Assembly (NCBI RefSeq): GCF_002197665.1
Contig: NZ_NBBJ01000003.1
Coordinates: 124,001-188,000 of the forward strand
Source of the DNA: Sphingomonas mucosissima
GTDB taxonomy: Bacteria > Pseudomonadota > Alphaproteobacteria > Sphingomonadales > Sphingomonadaceae
Length of the DNA: 64,000 nt
Direction: 5' to 3'
In this document: positions 37,597-45,259 of the stretch, in pieces
Numbering within the stretch: position 1 is the stretch's first letter
How the letters are laid out: every line of letters begins with the position of its first letter
Notes under the pieces: generated by a model
The model's input: the letters and a program-made list of their open reading frames with translations, nothing else
The model's database searches: none
Told to the model about the DNA's origin: nothing
Made by a program: the position numbers and the translations under genes

Positions 37597-38991
37597 ATGT
37601 CTTTCTCTGACCTTGGCCTTGCCGAGCCGCTCGTCCGCGCGCTTGAGACAAAAGGCTATTCCACGCCCACGCCGATCCAGCGTGACGCGATCCCGACGGT
37701 GCTGACAGGCCGCGACCTGCTCGGCATTGCGCAGACCGGCACCGGCAAGACGGCCGCATTCGTGCTTCCCTCGATCCAGCGCCTGCTGGGCAGCGAGAAG
37801 CGCGTACTGCCGACCCATGCCCGCATGCTCGTGCTGGCCCCGACGCGCGAACTGGCGAACCAGATCGCCGACAATGCGCGGCTCTACGCCAAGAATTCGC
37901 GGCTGACCGTCGCTACCGTGTTCGGCGGCACCAGCATCAACAAGAATCGGCAGGATCTGTCGCGCGGCGTCGACATCCTGGTCGCTACCCCCGGTCGCCT
38001 GCTCGACCTGGTCGAACAGGGTTTCTGCAACCTGACGATGCTCGAGATCCTGGTGCTCGACGAGGCCGACCAGATGATGGACCTCGGCTTCATTCACGCG
38101 CTGAAGAAGATCGTTCGCATGGTGCCGCGCCGCCGTCAGACGCTTTTCTTCTCGGCGACCATGCCGACCTCCATTCGCGAACTGGCAAACCAGTTTCTCA
38201 CCGATCCGCAAACCGTGTCGGTTGTGCCGGCATCGACCACTGCCGAGCGGGTCGAGCAGCAGGTGGTGCTGGTGAACCAGGCCGAGAAGCAGGCGCTGCT
38301 GACGATCCTGATTCAGGAGGAAGGCATTGATCGTGCGCTCGTGTTCACCCGCACCAAGCACGGCGCCGATCGCGTTGTGAAGCTGCTGGCAGGCAACGGC
38401 ATTGCGGCGAACGCAATTCACGGAAACAAGAGCCAGCCGCAGCGCGAGCGTGCACTCGCCGCGTTCAAGAGCGGCGAAGTGCCGATCCTGGTCGCAACCG
38501 ACATCGCCGCCCGCGGGATCGACATTTCGGGCGTGAGCCACGTGTTCAACTTCGAGCTGCCGAACGTGCCGGAGCAGTATGTTCACCGCATCGGCCGCAC
38601 GGCCCGCGCGGGGGCAAGCGGCATCGCCATCTCCTTCTGCGCCGATGACGAGCGGCCGTACCTGAAGGATATCGAGAAGCTGACCCGTCAGAAGCTGCCA
38701 CAGCGCGCGCTGCCGGGTGATTTCATGAAGCGTGGCGAGGCGCTGAAGGCTGCACGGGTAAAGCTGATCGGCAACGATCCGGCCCCGCGCGAGGATCGCC
38801 CACGTCAGCAGCGCGGACCGGCGCGGCCGAAGGCGACCCACGCACCCACTGCGACACGCGACTATGCCAACGCCAGCCGTCGTAGCAGCACCAGTGCTGG
38901 TGGGGGCGGTCGACCGGCCGGCGGTGGGCGTGGCCGCGGCGGGCGTGGCCGTGGCGGCAGCGGCGGTGCGCGCACGGCAATGCAGGGCTGA
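37597..38991 (+). CDS. DEAD-box RNA helicase (RhlE-like)
   Basis: ATP-dependent RNA helicase of 464 residues. Motifs in order: Q motif (GYSTPTPIQRDAIP), Walker A AQTGTGKT, PTREL, TPGR, DEAD in LVLDEADQMMD, SAT, then the second RecA domain with ATDIAARGID and HRIGRTARAG. The last 70 residues are an Arg/Gly-rich tail (GGRGRGGRGRGGSGG). Such helicases act in cold adaptation and ribosome or mRNA work. The 155-bp leader upstream and a hairpin after the stop make it monocistronic. Confidence 0.95.
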   Translation: MSFSDLGLAEPLVRALETKGYSTPTPIQRDAIPTVLTGRDLLGIAQTGTGKTAAFVLPSIQRLLGSEKRVLPTHARMLVLAPTRELANQIADNARLYAKNSRLTVATVFGGTSINKNRQDLSRGVDILVATPGRLLDLVEQGFCNLTMLEILVLDEADQMMDLGFIHALKKIVRMVPRRRQTLFFSATMPTSIRELANQFLTDPQTVSVVPASTTAERVEQQVVLVNQAEKQALLTILIQEEGIDRALVFTRTKHGADRVVKLLAGNGIAANAIHGNKSQPQRERALAAFKSGEVPILVATDIAARGIDISGVSHVFNFELPNVPEQYVHRIGRTARAGASGIAISFCADDERPYLKDIEKLTRQKLPQRALPGDFMKRGEALKAARVKLIGNDPAPREDRPRQQRGPARPKATHAPTATRDYANASRRSSTSAGGGGRPAGGGRGRGGRGRGGSGGARTAMQG

Positions 38992-38999
38992 CCGGCAAT

Positions 39000-39030
39000 C
39001 ACGCCGCGCCGTGCAACCCGGCGCGACGTG
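39000..39030 (+). terminator. Hairpin after the DEAD-box helicase gene
   Basis: CACGCCGCGCCG pairs with CGGCGCGACGTG with an internal 2-nt mismatch and a 7-nt loop (TGCAACC). It begins 9 nt after the stop. Confidence 0.55.
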
Positions 39031-39065
39031 ATCGGTTGCTTCTCCACACAAAGGGAGAAGCGATC

Positions 39066-39326
39066 ATGGATATTGCGAATGGCGCGCTGGTGGAACGCAT
39101 CGCCCGCGTGCTCGCTGGCGAGCGGCTGAGCGCGAACGGCCAGGGGGATCAAGAGTCCGCAGGGCGGGCGGTGAATGCTTCGTGGCAGGATTATCGCCCC
39201 GAGGCGCTCGCGGTACTGCACACGCTGCGGGCGCCAAGCGCAGCCATGGCTGCGGCAGGCGATCCGGCGGTGTGGGAGCGCATGGTGCTTGCCGCCATCG
39301 CCGAGGCGCAGCCCGACGCCTCTTGA
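39066..39326 (+). CDS. Hypothetical protein (86 aa)
   Basis: Soluble, helix-rich protein starting MDIANGALVERIARVLAGERL, with no Cys and no signal peptide; I do not recognise it. The ATG at 39066 has AAGGGAGAAG upstream, a good ribosome site, which supports expression. It lies between the helicase terminator and a strong convergent hairpin, so it is probably a single-gene unit. The residues SWQDYRPEALAVLHTLRAPS suggest a small helical domain. No function is assigned. Confidence 0.65.
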   Translation: MDIANGALVERIARVLAGERLSANGQGDQESAGRAVNASWQDYRPEALAVLHTLRAPSAAMAAAGDPAVWERMVLAAIAEAQPDAS

Positions 39327-39333
39327 GCACTTT

Positions 39334-39375
39334 CGCGAGGCCGTTATCCCGCTACGGTGGGATCACGGCCTCGCG
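39334..39375. terminator. Strong bidirectional terminator hairpin
   Basis: CGCGAGGCCGTTATCCC (39334-39350) pairs over 17 positions, with one G-T wobble, with 39359-39375; 8-nt loop. It lies between two convergent genes and should stop transcription from both. Confidence 0.75.
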
Positions 39376-39381
39376 GTGAGA

Positions 39382-40047
39382 TCAGGCAAACACCGTTAGC
39401 CATTCCTCCTCGGGCGCCCGCGGGCTACGCGTGCGGTTCGCCGGCTCCTCGGGATCCTCATAGCCGATCGCGACGCCGCAGAAGAGCATCCGCTCGGGAG
39501 GGGTGCCGAGGAAGGATTCAACGGTGTTGGGATAAACTGCCCAGCATTCCTGCGGGCAGGTGGCCAGCCCCTTTTCGACCGCAAGCAGCATCAGGTTCTG
39601 GAGGTACATCCCCAGATCGGACCATTGCGGCGGCCCCATGCGGCGGTCAACGGTGACGAAATAAGCCGAGGGCGCGCCGAAAAACTGGAAGTTGCGCGCA
39701 AACCACTGCGCCCGCGCCGCCTTGTCCTCGCGCGGAATACCAAGGTGGCCGTACATGATCTCACCGATCTGGAAGGTGCGCTTCTTCGTCGCCTCGGTCA
39801 TTTCGCGCGGGTAGATGTCGTAGCCCGGCGTCTCCTTCTCGCGCCGTTCAAGCTTGCCGCGCATGATCGCCTTCAGCTCGTCCATCTTCGCACCGGTGAC
39901 GATGTCGATGTGCCAGGGCTGAATGTTGCCGCCCGTCGCCGCGCGTGCGGAGCGGAGCGCCAGTTCCTTCAGCACCTCCAGCGGCACCTCCTTGTCGAGG
40001 AACCCACGTACCGAGCGCCGCTCGATCACTGCATCAGATACGTTCAT
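39382..40047 (-). CDS. Nitroreductase family protein
   Basis: FMN/NAD(P)H-dependent reductase of 221 residues. The start MNVSDAVIERRSVRGFLDKE is the usual flavin-binding N-terminus; ATGGNIQPWHIDIVTG binds FMN phosphate, and LATCPQECWAVYP and MLFCGVAIGYEDPEEPANRTRS match the C-terminal half of the NfnB/BluB-like group. It may reduce nitroaromatics, quinones or enones. It is divergent from the thiolase gene with an 81-bp spacer. Confidence 0.9.
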   Translation of the reverse strand: MNVSDAVIERRSVRGFLDKEVPLEVLKELALRSARAATGGNIQPWHIDIVTGAKMDELKAIMRGKLERREKETPGYDIYPREMTEATKKRTFQIGEIMYGHLGIPREDKAARAQWFARNFQFFGAPSAYFVTVDRRMGPPQWSDLGMYLQNLMLLAVEKGLATCPQECWAVYPNTVESFLGTPPERMLFCGVAIGYEDPEEPANRTRSPRAPEEEWLTVFA

Positions 40048-40128
40048 TCACCTCTCCACCTCTTGCCGAGCGCGTCAAACCGCGCCACATGACGCACCGG
40101 GATAACATCTGTTATGGAGAGTCGGAAG

Positions 40129-41334
40129 ATGGCCGAGGCGTATATCGTCGACGCAGTTCGGACGGCTGGTGGTCGTCGCGGGGGTAAGCTCGCGGGTGTC
40201 CATCCAGTTGATCTGGCAGCGAAGGTTCTGGATGCGGTGATCGAGCGCTCGGGAATTCCCGGCGACGCCGTCGACGACGTGGTGATGGGCTGCGTCAGCC
40301 AGGGCGGCGAGCAGGCTGGCCAGGTCGGCCGCAACGCGGTGCTCGCGTCGAAGAAGCTCGCTCAGTCGACCCCGGCGGTCACGATCGATCGTCAGTGCGG
40401 CTCGTCGCAGCAGGCGATCCAGTTTGCGGCCCAGGCGATCATGTCGGGCACGCAGGACGTGGTGATCGCGGCCGGCGTCGAAAGCATGACGCGCGTGCCG
40501 ATGGGCTCGACCTATAAGCTGTTCTACGATGCCGGCCTCGGCAAGAACAAATCGCCGGGCCTCGAGGAGAAGTTCCCGGGCATCAACTTCAACCAGTTCG
40601 CTGGTGCGGAGATGATCGCCAAGAAGTACGGCTTCACCCGCGAGCAGCTCGACGAGTTCTCGTTGAACTCGCATCGCAAGGCAGTGGCCGCGACGCAGGG
40701 TGGCAAGTTCAAGGGCGAGATCGTTCCGGTCGAGATCGAGACGCCCGAGGGCAAGGATCTGCACACCTCCGACGAAGGCATCCGCTACGACGCTTCGGCT
40801 GAGGGGATGGCGGGCGTGAAGAAGCTGTCCGAGGAAGGCGTGCTCACCGCCGCTTCGTCCAGCCAGATCTGCGACGGCGCCAGCGCGGTGCTGATCGTCA
40901 GCAAGGAAGCGCTGAAGAAGTACAACCTCAAGCCGCTGGCGAAGATCGTCAACCTCACCGTTACTGCCGGCGATCCGGTCGTGATGCTCGAAGAGCCGCT
41001 GTTCGCGACCGACAAGGCGCTAAAGAAGGCCGGGCTCTCGATCGACGACATCGACCTTTATGAAGTGAACGAAGCGTTTGCTTCTGTACCGGTCGCATGG
41101 CTGGAGCATACCAAGGCCGATCCGAACAAGCTCAACGTCAATGGCGGCGCCATCTCGCTCGGCCACCCGCTGGGCGCGTCGGGCACGAAGCTGATGGCGA
41201 CGCTGGTGCACGAACTGCGTCGCCGTGGCGGCCGCTACGGTCTGCAGACGATGTGCGAAGGCGGCGGTGTCGCCAACGTGACCATCATCGAGAATTGCGA
41301 CTGGCAGGGCGACGTCGCGCAAGCGGCAGAGTAA
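40129..41334 (+). CDS. Acetyl-CoA acetyltransferase (thiolase)
   Basis: Thiolase of 401 residues that either condenses two acetyl-CoA or cleaves 3-ketoacyl-CoA. The nucleophile is Cys90 in DRQCGSSQQ. His and Cys of the C-terminal half are in GGAISLGHPLGASG and MCEGGGVANVTI. The start at 40129 is preferred over an ATG at 40114 because GGAGAG precedes it. The neighbours (acyl-CoA dehydrogenase, short-chain dehydrogenase, enoyl-CoA hydratase) suggest beta-oxidation, but phaC in the same window would also allow a supply role. Confidence 0.93.
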   Translation: MAEAYIVDAVRTAGGRRGGKLAGVHPVDLAAKVLDAVIERSGIPGDAVDDVVMGCVSQGGEQAGQVGRNAVLASKKLAQSTPAVTIDRQCGSSQQAIQFAAQAIMSGTQDVVIAAGVESMTRVPMGSTYKLFYDAGLGKNKSPGLEEKFPGINFNQFAGAEMIAKKYGFTREQLDEFSLNSHRKAVAATQGGKFKGEIVPVEIETPEGKDLHTSDEGIRYDASAEGMAGVKKLSEEGVLTAASSSQICDGASAVLIVSKEALKKYNLKPLAKIVNLTVTAGDPVVMLEEPLFATDKALKKAGLSIDDIDLYEVNEAFASVPVAWLEHTKADPNKLNVNGGAISLGHPLGASGTKLMATLVHELRRRGGRYGLQTMCEGGGVANVTIIENCDWQGDVAQAAE

Positions 41335-41353
41335 TCACAGCCGAGTAGCCACA

Positions 41354-41397
41354 CCCCGCCGTGGACGCCGGCCTCCGTGCCCGGGTCCGCGGTGGGG
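41354..41397 (+). terminator. Terminator hairpin after the thiolase gene
   Basis: CCCCGCCGTGGAC (41354-41366) pairs with GTCCGCGGTGGGG (41385-41397), with wobble pairs and an 18-nt loop that itself is GC-rich. Confidence 0.5.
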
Positions 41398-41448
41398 CTT
41401 GGCCTGTCGTTACCGGTAAAGTCGCTGCATAGCGTCAGGATCATGTGT

Positions 41449-41475
41449 AGATGCCGGAACCAGCCTGGCATGACG
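41449..41475 (-). repeat. 27-bp asymmetric palindrome, copy 12 (degenerate, inverted)
   Basis: Reads AGATGCCGG, AACCAG, CCTGGCATGACG. The arms are imperfect but the GACG end and the 27-bp length match the family. It lies just upstream of the short-chain dehydrogenase gene. Confidence 0.55.
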
Positions 41476-41494
41476 AATTGGGGAGGGATTTCCT

Positions 41495-42277
41495 ATGAAG
41501 CTCGACAATAATGTTTCCGCGGTCATCACCGGCGGCGCGTCCGGCCTTGGTGCCGCAACTGCCCGCATGCTCGCCGCAAAAGGCGTGAAGGTCGCGATTT
41601 TCGACCTTCAGGAAGAAAAGGGCGAGGCGCTTGCCCAGGAACTCGGCGGCGTTTTCTGCAAGGTCAACGTGACGGACGAGGCGTCGGTCGACGCCGGCTT
41701 CGCCAAGGCTCGCGAGGCAATCGGCCAGGAGCGGATCCTCGTGAACTGCGCCGGCACCGGCAACGCGATCAAGACCGCCAGCCGCAGCAAGGAAGACGGC
41801 TCGATCAAGCACTTCCCGCTCGATGCGTTCAACTGGATCATCCAGATCAACCTCGTCGGCACCTTCCGTTGCATCGCCAAGTCGGCCGCTGGCATGATGA
41901 CGCTCGATCCGCTGCCGGATGGCGATCGCGGCGCGATCGTCAACACCGCGTCGGTTGCAGCTGAGGATGGCCAGATCGGCCAGGCCGCCTATTCGGCGTC
42001 AAAGGGCGGCGTCGTCGGCATGACCCTGCCGATCGCGCGCGACCTCATGAGCGAAGGCATTCGCGTCAACACCATCCTGCCGGGCATCTTCAACACGCCG
42101 CTGCTGCAGGGTGCGCCGCAGAACGTGAAGGATGCGCTTTCCGCTTCCGTCCCGTTCCCGAAGCGCCTCGGCAATCCGGAGGAATATGCCGCACTCGCCA
42201 CGCTGATGATCGAGAACGGCTATTTCAACGGCGAGGACGTCCGCCTCGACGGCGCCATCCGCATGGCACCGCGCTGA
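41495..42277 (+). CDS. Short-chain dehydrogenase, 3-hydroxyacyl-CoA dehydrogenase-like
   Basis: NAD(H)-dependent SDR of 260 residues. The cofactor motif GGASGLG is at residues 13-19 and the catalytic Tyr166/Lys170 are in AAYSASKGG. The long loop with LDPLPDGDRGAIVNTASVAA and the ending RLDGAIRMAPR resemble the HSD10-type 3-hydroxyacyl-CoA dehydrogenases, fitting the beta-oxidation genes around it. The ATG is preceded by a GGGAGG site. A strong hairpin follows. Confidence 0.92.
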   Translation: MKLDNNVSAVITGGASGLGAATARMLAAKGVKVAIFDLQEEKGEALAQELGGVFCKVNVTDEASVDAGFAKAREAIGQERILVNCAGTGNAIKTASRSKEDGSIKHFPLDAFNWIIQINLVGTFRCIAKSAAGMMTLDPLPDGDRGAIVNTASVAAEDGQIGQAAYSASKGGVVGMTLPIARDLMSEGIRVNTILPGIFNTPLLQGAPQNVKDALSASVPFPKRLGNPEEYAALATLMIENGYFNGEDVRLDGAIRMAPR

Positions 42278-42283
42278 GCCGAA

Positions 42284-42316
42284 GCGCAGCCGCGTGCATG
42301 CTGCACGCGGCTGCGC
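42284..42316 (+). terminator. Hairpin after the short-chain dehydrogenase gene
   Basis: GCGCAGCCGCGTGCA (42284-42298) and TGCACGCGGCTGCGC (42302-42316) form a perfect 15-bp stem with a 3-nt loop, 6 nt past the stop. No T-run follows. Confidence 0.65.
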
Positions 42317-42487
42317 CCGACGCCGGACAGCGCGGCAACGGCGCCGCGTCTGACGTCACGGGACCGCTCTCGTGACGGCCATCACGACCGATTGCTCCCC
42401 GGCGCAGGCCCTGGCTCAGTAGCGGTCAATCCGTCGCTGGGCCGGGTCTCTGCCGGGGAACGTCATTTCAGAACGACGGAACCTGTT

Positions 42488-42937
42488 ATGTCCCGCCCCG
42501 CCCCCTGGCGCCTCGACCCTGCGTCCTATCCCAAGCTCGAGGTGAAGCAGACCCGCTTCCAAGATCTGGATACCATGGGCCACCTCAACAATGTCGCTTA
42601 CGCATCGTTGTTTGAAGATGCTCGGGTCCGCATGAACCAGCAGCTTGGCCGCGTGAATGGCGGCAAAATGGCGGAAGGCGCGTTTCGTGCCGTGGTCGCG
42701 CGCAACGTTATCAACTACCTTGCCGAAGGCAGCTTTCCCGAGGATGTCGAGATCGCCTTGGGGATCGGCCGGGTCGGCAACCGAAGCTTCGAGATGCTTG
42801 CGGCGATGTTCCAGTCGGGGAAATGCATCGCGACGTGTGACACGACCATTGTCATGACTGACCCGAAGGGCGTTGGCCTGCCTGCGGAGTTCGTCGCTCG
42901 GCTTGAGGCCGTTCGGGTAAAAAGCGACGAGCTTTAG
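42488..42937 (+). CDS. 4-hydroxybenzoyl-CoA thioesterase-like (hotdog) protein
   Basis: Hotdog-fold acyl-CoA thioesterase of 149 residues. The active-site region QDLDTMGHLNNVAYASLFEDAR is the 4HBT/YbgC-type signature with the catalytic Asp. It starts at the ATG at 42488; upstream frame sequence is rejected as it lacks conserved residues. It follows the short-chain dehydrogenase by 210 bp with a terminator between, so it likely has its own promoter. Probable role: hydrolysis of an acyl-CoA. Confidence 0.9.
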   Translation: MSRPAPWRLDPASYPKLEVKQTRFQDLDTMGHLNNVAYASLFEDARVRMNQQLGRVNGGKMAEGAFRAVVARNVINYLAEGSFPEDVEIALGIGRVGNRSFEMLAAMFQSGKCIATCDTTIVMTDPKGVGLPAEFVARLEAVRVKSDEL

Positions 42938-43089
42938 GGAAGCTTCAGCACGCCGGCTGGAGAGCGGTGCAATAGCCGCTCTAGCGAGGTGATCGCCGCG
43001 CGACAGCATAGCTCGACATGTCGGTCGAGCCGCTGCTTGATACCGCCTCGATCTAACGCCACGACCGCGAAGCAGCGTCATTGAGAAGC

Positions 43090-43123
43090 GGCGCGTGCGA
43101 GCGCTGGAAAGCTCGCACGCGCC
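43090..43123. terminator. 13-bp hairpin downstream of the CsbD-like gene
   Basis: Perfect stem GGCGCGTGCGAGC (43090-43102) with GCTCGCACGCGCC (43111-43123), loop GCTGGAAA. It lies 17 nt beyond the CsbD-like stop. The loop shares GCTGGAA with the hairpins at 9908 and 9951. The 42938-43139 spacer holds no gene. Confidence 0.6.
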
Positions 43124-43139
43124 ATTGTTCTGTGAGCGG

Positions 43140-43409
43140 TTACTTCCCGCGCAGCGTCCCAAGCGTTGCCAGGCCGAGCACGCCGACCAGTGCAGCCGTT
43201 GCCCACGGACGCTCCTTGGCAAATGCCTTTGCCTGGCCCATCATCTGAGGCTGTCCGTCAGCGCCAGGTGCCATCGCCTTCTGCACTGCGCCCTTCACCT
43301 GATCGACCATGCCGCCAGCCTGCATCGAACGGTCACCCGTCGCGGCGCCCGCGGTTTCCTTCACCTTGCCAGTGACACTATTCGCGGTGCCCGTCAGTGC
43401 GTCAGCCAT
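43140..43409 (-). CDS. CsbD-like stress protein with C-terminal membrane segment
   Basis: An 89-residue protein. The first half (LTGTANSVTGKVKETAGAATG, QAGGMVDQVKGAVQKA) resembles CsbD-type repeats, and the C-terminus has one hydrophobic helix (ATAALVGVLGLATLGTL) ending in RGK. The ATG at 43409 follows GGGAGA; a TTG six bases upstream is less likely. On the minus strand GGCAC-N17-GTT near 43469-43445 is a weak match to the EcfG stress promoter. Function beyond a stress association is unknown. Confidence 0.78.
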   Translation of the reverse strand: MADALTGTANSVTGKVKETAGAATGDRSMQAGGMVDQVKGAVQKAMAPGADGQPQMMGQAKAFAKERPWATAALVGVLGLATLGTLRGK

Positions 43410-43480
43410 GTTCAATCTCCCATCATCATTGGATCGGGGGACTCAACCGACGACGATGGCTTTTGTGCCACGCAACGTAA

Positions 43481-43511
43481 ATGGCGCCCATGAAACATCC
43501 ATGAGCGCCAT
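43481..43511 (-). terminator. Hairpin after the enoyl-CoA hydratase gene
   Basis: ATGGCGC (43481-43487) pairs with GCGCCAT (43505-43511) and an inner ATG/CAT pair continues the stem around AAACATC. It is downstream of the enoyl-CoA hydratase stop on the minus strand. Confidence 0.5.
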
Positions 43512-43559
43512 CCGGCCCACGCAGGCAAGCGCCGGCCGGAAGCTTGCCCAACCGAAGCC

Positions 43560-44342
43560 TCAGTCGGCAAAGACGGGCGCGCGCTTTTCCATGTTCGCCC
43601 GCACGGCCTCGATCTGATTTGGTGAGCGCATCAGCTTGATCTGTTCGTCGCTCTCCGCCTGGAGCATGGTTGCCGTGTCACCGTCAGCCATCAGGTTGAT
43701 GAGGCGCTTGGATGCCTTCACCGCATCGGGATTACGCCCGGCAATCTCACGCGCCAGCTCGAATGCGGCGGCGCGGGGATCATCCGACAGCCGGGTGATG
43801 AAGCCATAACGCTCCCCCTGCTCGGCAGTGAACTCACGCGCGCTATAGGTGAGATCGCGGAGCACATCGTCGCGGGCTATCGTCCGCCACAATGCAAGTC
43901 CGGCCATGTCCGGCACCAGCCCCCAGTAGGTTTCGCGGATCGACAGCCGCACGTCCGGGCGCGCAATGCGCACGCAGGCACCCGACATGATCTGGAAACC
44001 GCCGCCCAGCGCCACGCCGTGCACTGCGGCGATCACCGGCATCGGCAACGCACGCCACCCCCACGCAACGTTCTGAGCCGTATTCGCCATGCCGTGGCTA
44101 CGCGCGCCAAGATCGTTGCCCGATCCACCTGCTGCCATGGACCCCATGTCGAGCCCGGCACAGAACGCACGCCCCTCGCCCGACAGAACGGCCACGCGGA
44201 CGTCCTTCATGGCGGAGAGCTTCTCGATCGCCGCGTTCAGGCCAGCGAACATGGCGGGGTCGAGCGCATTCATCTTGTCCGGCCGGTTGAGCCGCACGTC
44301 GGCAATGCCGGCATCCACCGTGATCGTTACGCGCTCTTCCAT
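43560..44342 (-). CDS. Enoyl-CoA hydratase/isomerase (crotonase) family protein
   Basis: Crotonase-fold enzyme of 260 residues. The oxyanion-hole segments are GEGRAFCAGLDMGSM and AAVHGVALGGGFQIMSGA. The usual catalytic Glu positions are in VRLSIRETYWGLVPDM. The protein begins MEERVTITVDAGIADVRLNRPDKMNALD. In this neighbourhood it would hydrate or isomerise an enoyl-CoA. It is divergent from the PaaI pair with a 102-bp spacer. Confidence 0.93.
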   Translation of the reverse strand: MEERVTITVDAGIADVRLNRPDKMNALDPAMFAGLNAAIEKLSAMKDVRVAVLSGEGRAFCAGLDMGSMAAGGSGNDLGARSHGMANTAQNVAWGWRALPMPVIAAVHGVALGGGFQIMSGACVRIARPDVRLSIRETYWGLVPDMAGLALWRTIARDDVLRDLTYSAREFTAEQGERYGFITRLSDDPRAAAFELAREIAGRNPDAVKASKRLINLMADGDTATMLQAESDEQIKLMRSPNQIEAVRANMEKRAPVFAD

Positions 44343-44444
44343 GTCACTCTCCCGCAGATTGATACGATCGACTTAGATGACCGGGCGGCATGCATCAATG
44401 CCGCGGATGTTGCACCACCGTCAGGCCGGTGTAACACCGCGACC

Positions 44445-44882
44445 ATGAAGATCGACGAGGCTTTAAGCGATATTCCCGGCATGGAGGACGTGCGTTTCGG
44501 CGGGCACGGCGGCCGGCTCGGTATCGCCTATCACGCGCATGGGGAGGATTGGTGCGAGCTGGCGCTGCCCTATCAGGAAGACATGATCGGCGACGAGGAA
44601 TCAGGCGTGATTGCCTCCGGGCCCATCTTTGCCCTGATGGACATCGCCACCAGCCTCGCCACGATGCGCAAGCTCGGCCGCTTCGTTCCGCATGCCACGC
44701 TCGACTTGCGCGTTGATTATCTCCGCCCGGCCAAGCCGGGCCACACGGTCATCGGGCATGGCGAATGCTATGCGATCAAGCGCTCGATCAGCTTCGTGCG
44801 TGGCCAGGCGCACGATGGCGATCCGAACGATCCGGTCGCGCATGTCTCCGGCACGTTCATGTTCCTGGGAGACGGCGCGTGA
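44445..44882 (+). CDS. PaaI-family thioesterase (first of a pair)
   Basis: Hotdog acyl-CoA thioesterase of 145 residues starting MKIDEALSDIPGMEDVRFGG. The core SGVIASGPIFALMDIATSLA and PHATLDLRVDYLRPAKPGHTV matches the PaaI family with the conserved Asp/Gly region. Upstream in-frame codons to 44019 are antisense to the crotonase gene and are rejected. The stop overlaps the GTG of the next gene by 3 nt (GTGA), so the two hotdog proteins are coupled and may form a heteromer. Confidence 0.88.
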   Translation: MKIDEALSDIPGMEDVRFGGHGGRLGIAYHAHGEDWCELALPYQEDMIGDEESGVIASGPIFALMDIATSLATMRKLGRFVPHATLDLRVDYLRPAKPGHTVIGHGECYAIKRSISFVRGQAHDGDPNDPVAHVSGTFMFLGDGA

Positions 44883-45259
44883 AGCTGCCTCCTTATGCGG
44901 ATCTGCTGGGTGCCACGTTGCAGTGGGAGGAAGGCCTGCCGGTGCTCGCCATGCCGTTCGGCCCCGATGTGCTCGGCCGCCCGGGCTTCGTCCAGGGCGG
45001 CGCGATCACCGGCCTGATCGAAGTGGCCGCCCTTGCGGCGCTTCGCCACCAGCTGGCGGGTGAGGGCGGCGGCCGAGTGAAGCCGATCAACGTCACCATC
45101 GATTTCATGCGTGGCGGGCGCCAGCGGGTCACTTATGCCGCTGGCACCGTCACCCGGCTCGGCAACCGCATCGCCAACGTCGAGGCGATCGCCTGGCAGG
45201 AAAGCCGGGACAAGCCGATCGCCTCGGCGCGCATGAACTATCTCATCGCGCGGGGGTAA
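44879..45259 (+). CDS. PaaI-family thioesterase (second of a pair)
   Basis: A 126-residue hotdog protein beginning with GTG: KLPPYADLLGATLQWEEGLP. It has GRPGFVQGGAITGLIEVAALAA and KPINVTIDFMRGGRQRVTYA, the PaaI core. It is a paralogue of the gene before it and overlaps its stop. The C-terminal end overlaps the convergent PQQ-type dehydrogenase gene by 17 nt. Substrate unknown. Confidence 0.86.
   Translation: MKLPPYADLLGATLQWEEGLPVLAMPFGPDVLGRPGFVQGGAITGLIEVAALAALRHQLAGEGGGRVKPINVTIDFMRGGRQRVTYAAGTVTRLGNRIANVEAIAWQESRDKPIASARMNYLIARG

Noticed and set aside
37330-39051. A 573-codon frame antisense to the DEAD-box helicase
   Set aside because: Reversed Arg/Gly-rich and helicase sequence without domains; the helicase is clear on the plus strand.
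43445-43469. EcfG promoter before the CsbD-like gene
   Set aside because: Only a one-mismatch match (GGCAC for GGAAC) with a 17-nt spacer; kept as a note in the CsbD-like entry and not as a feature.
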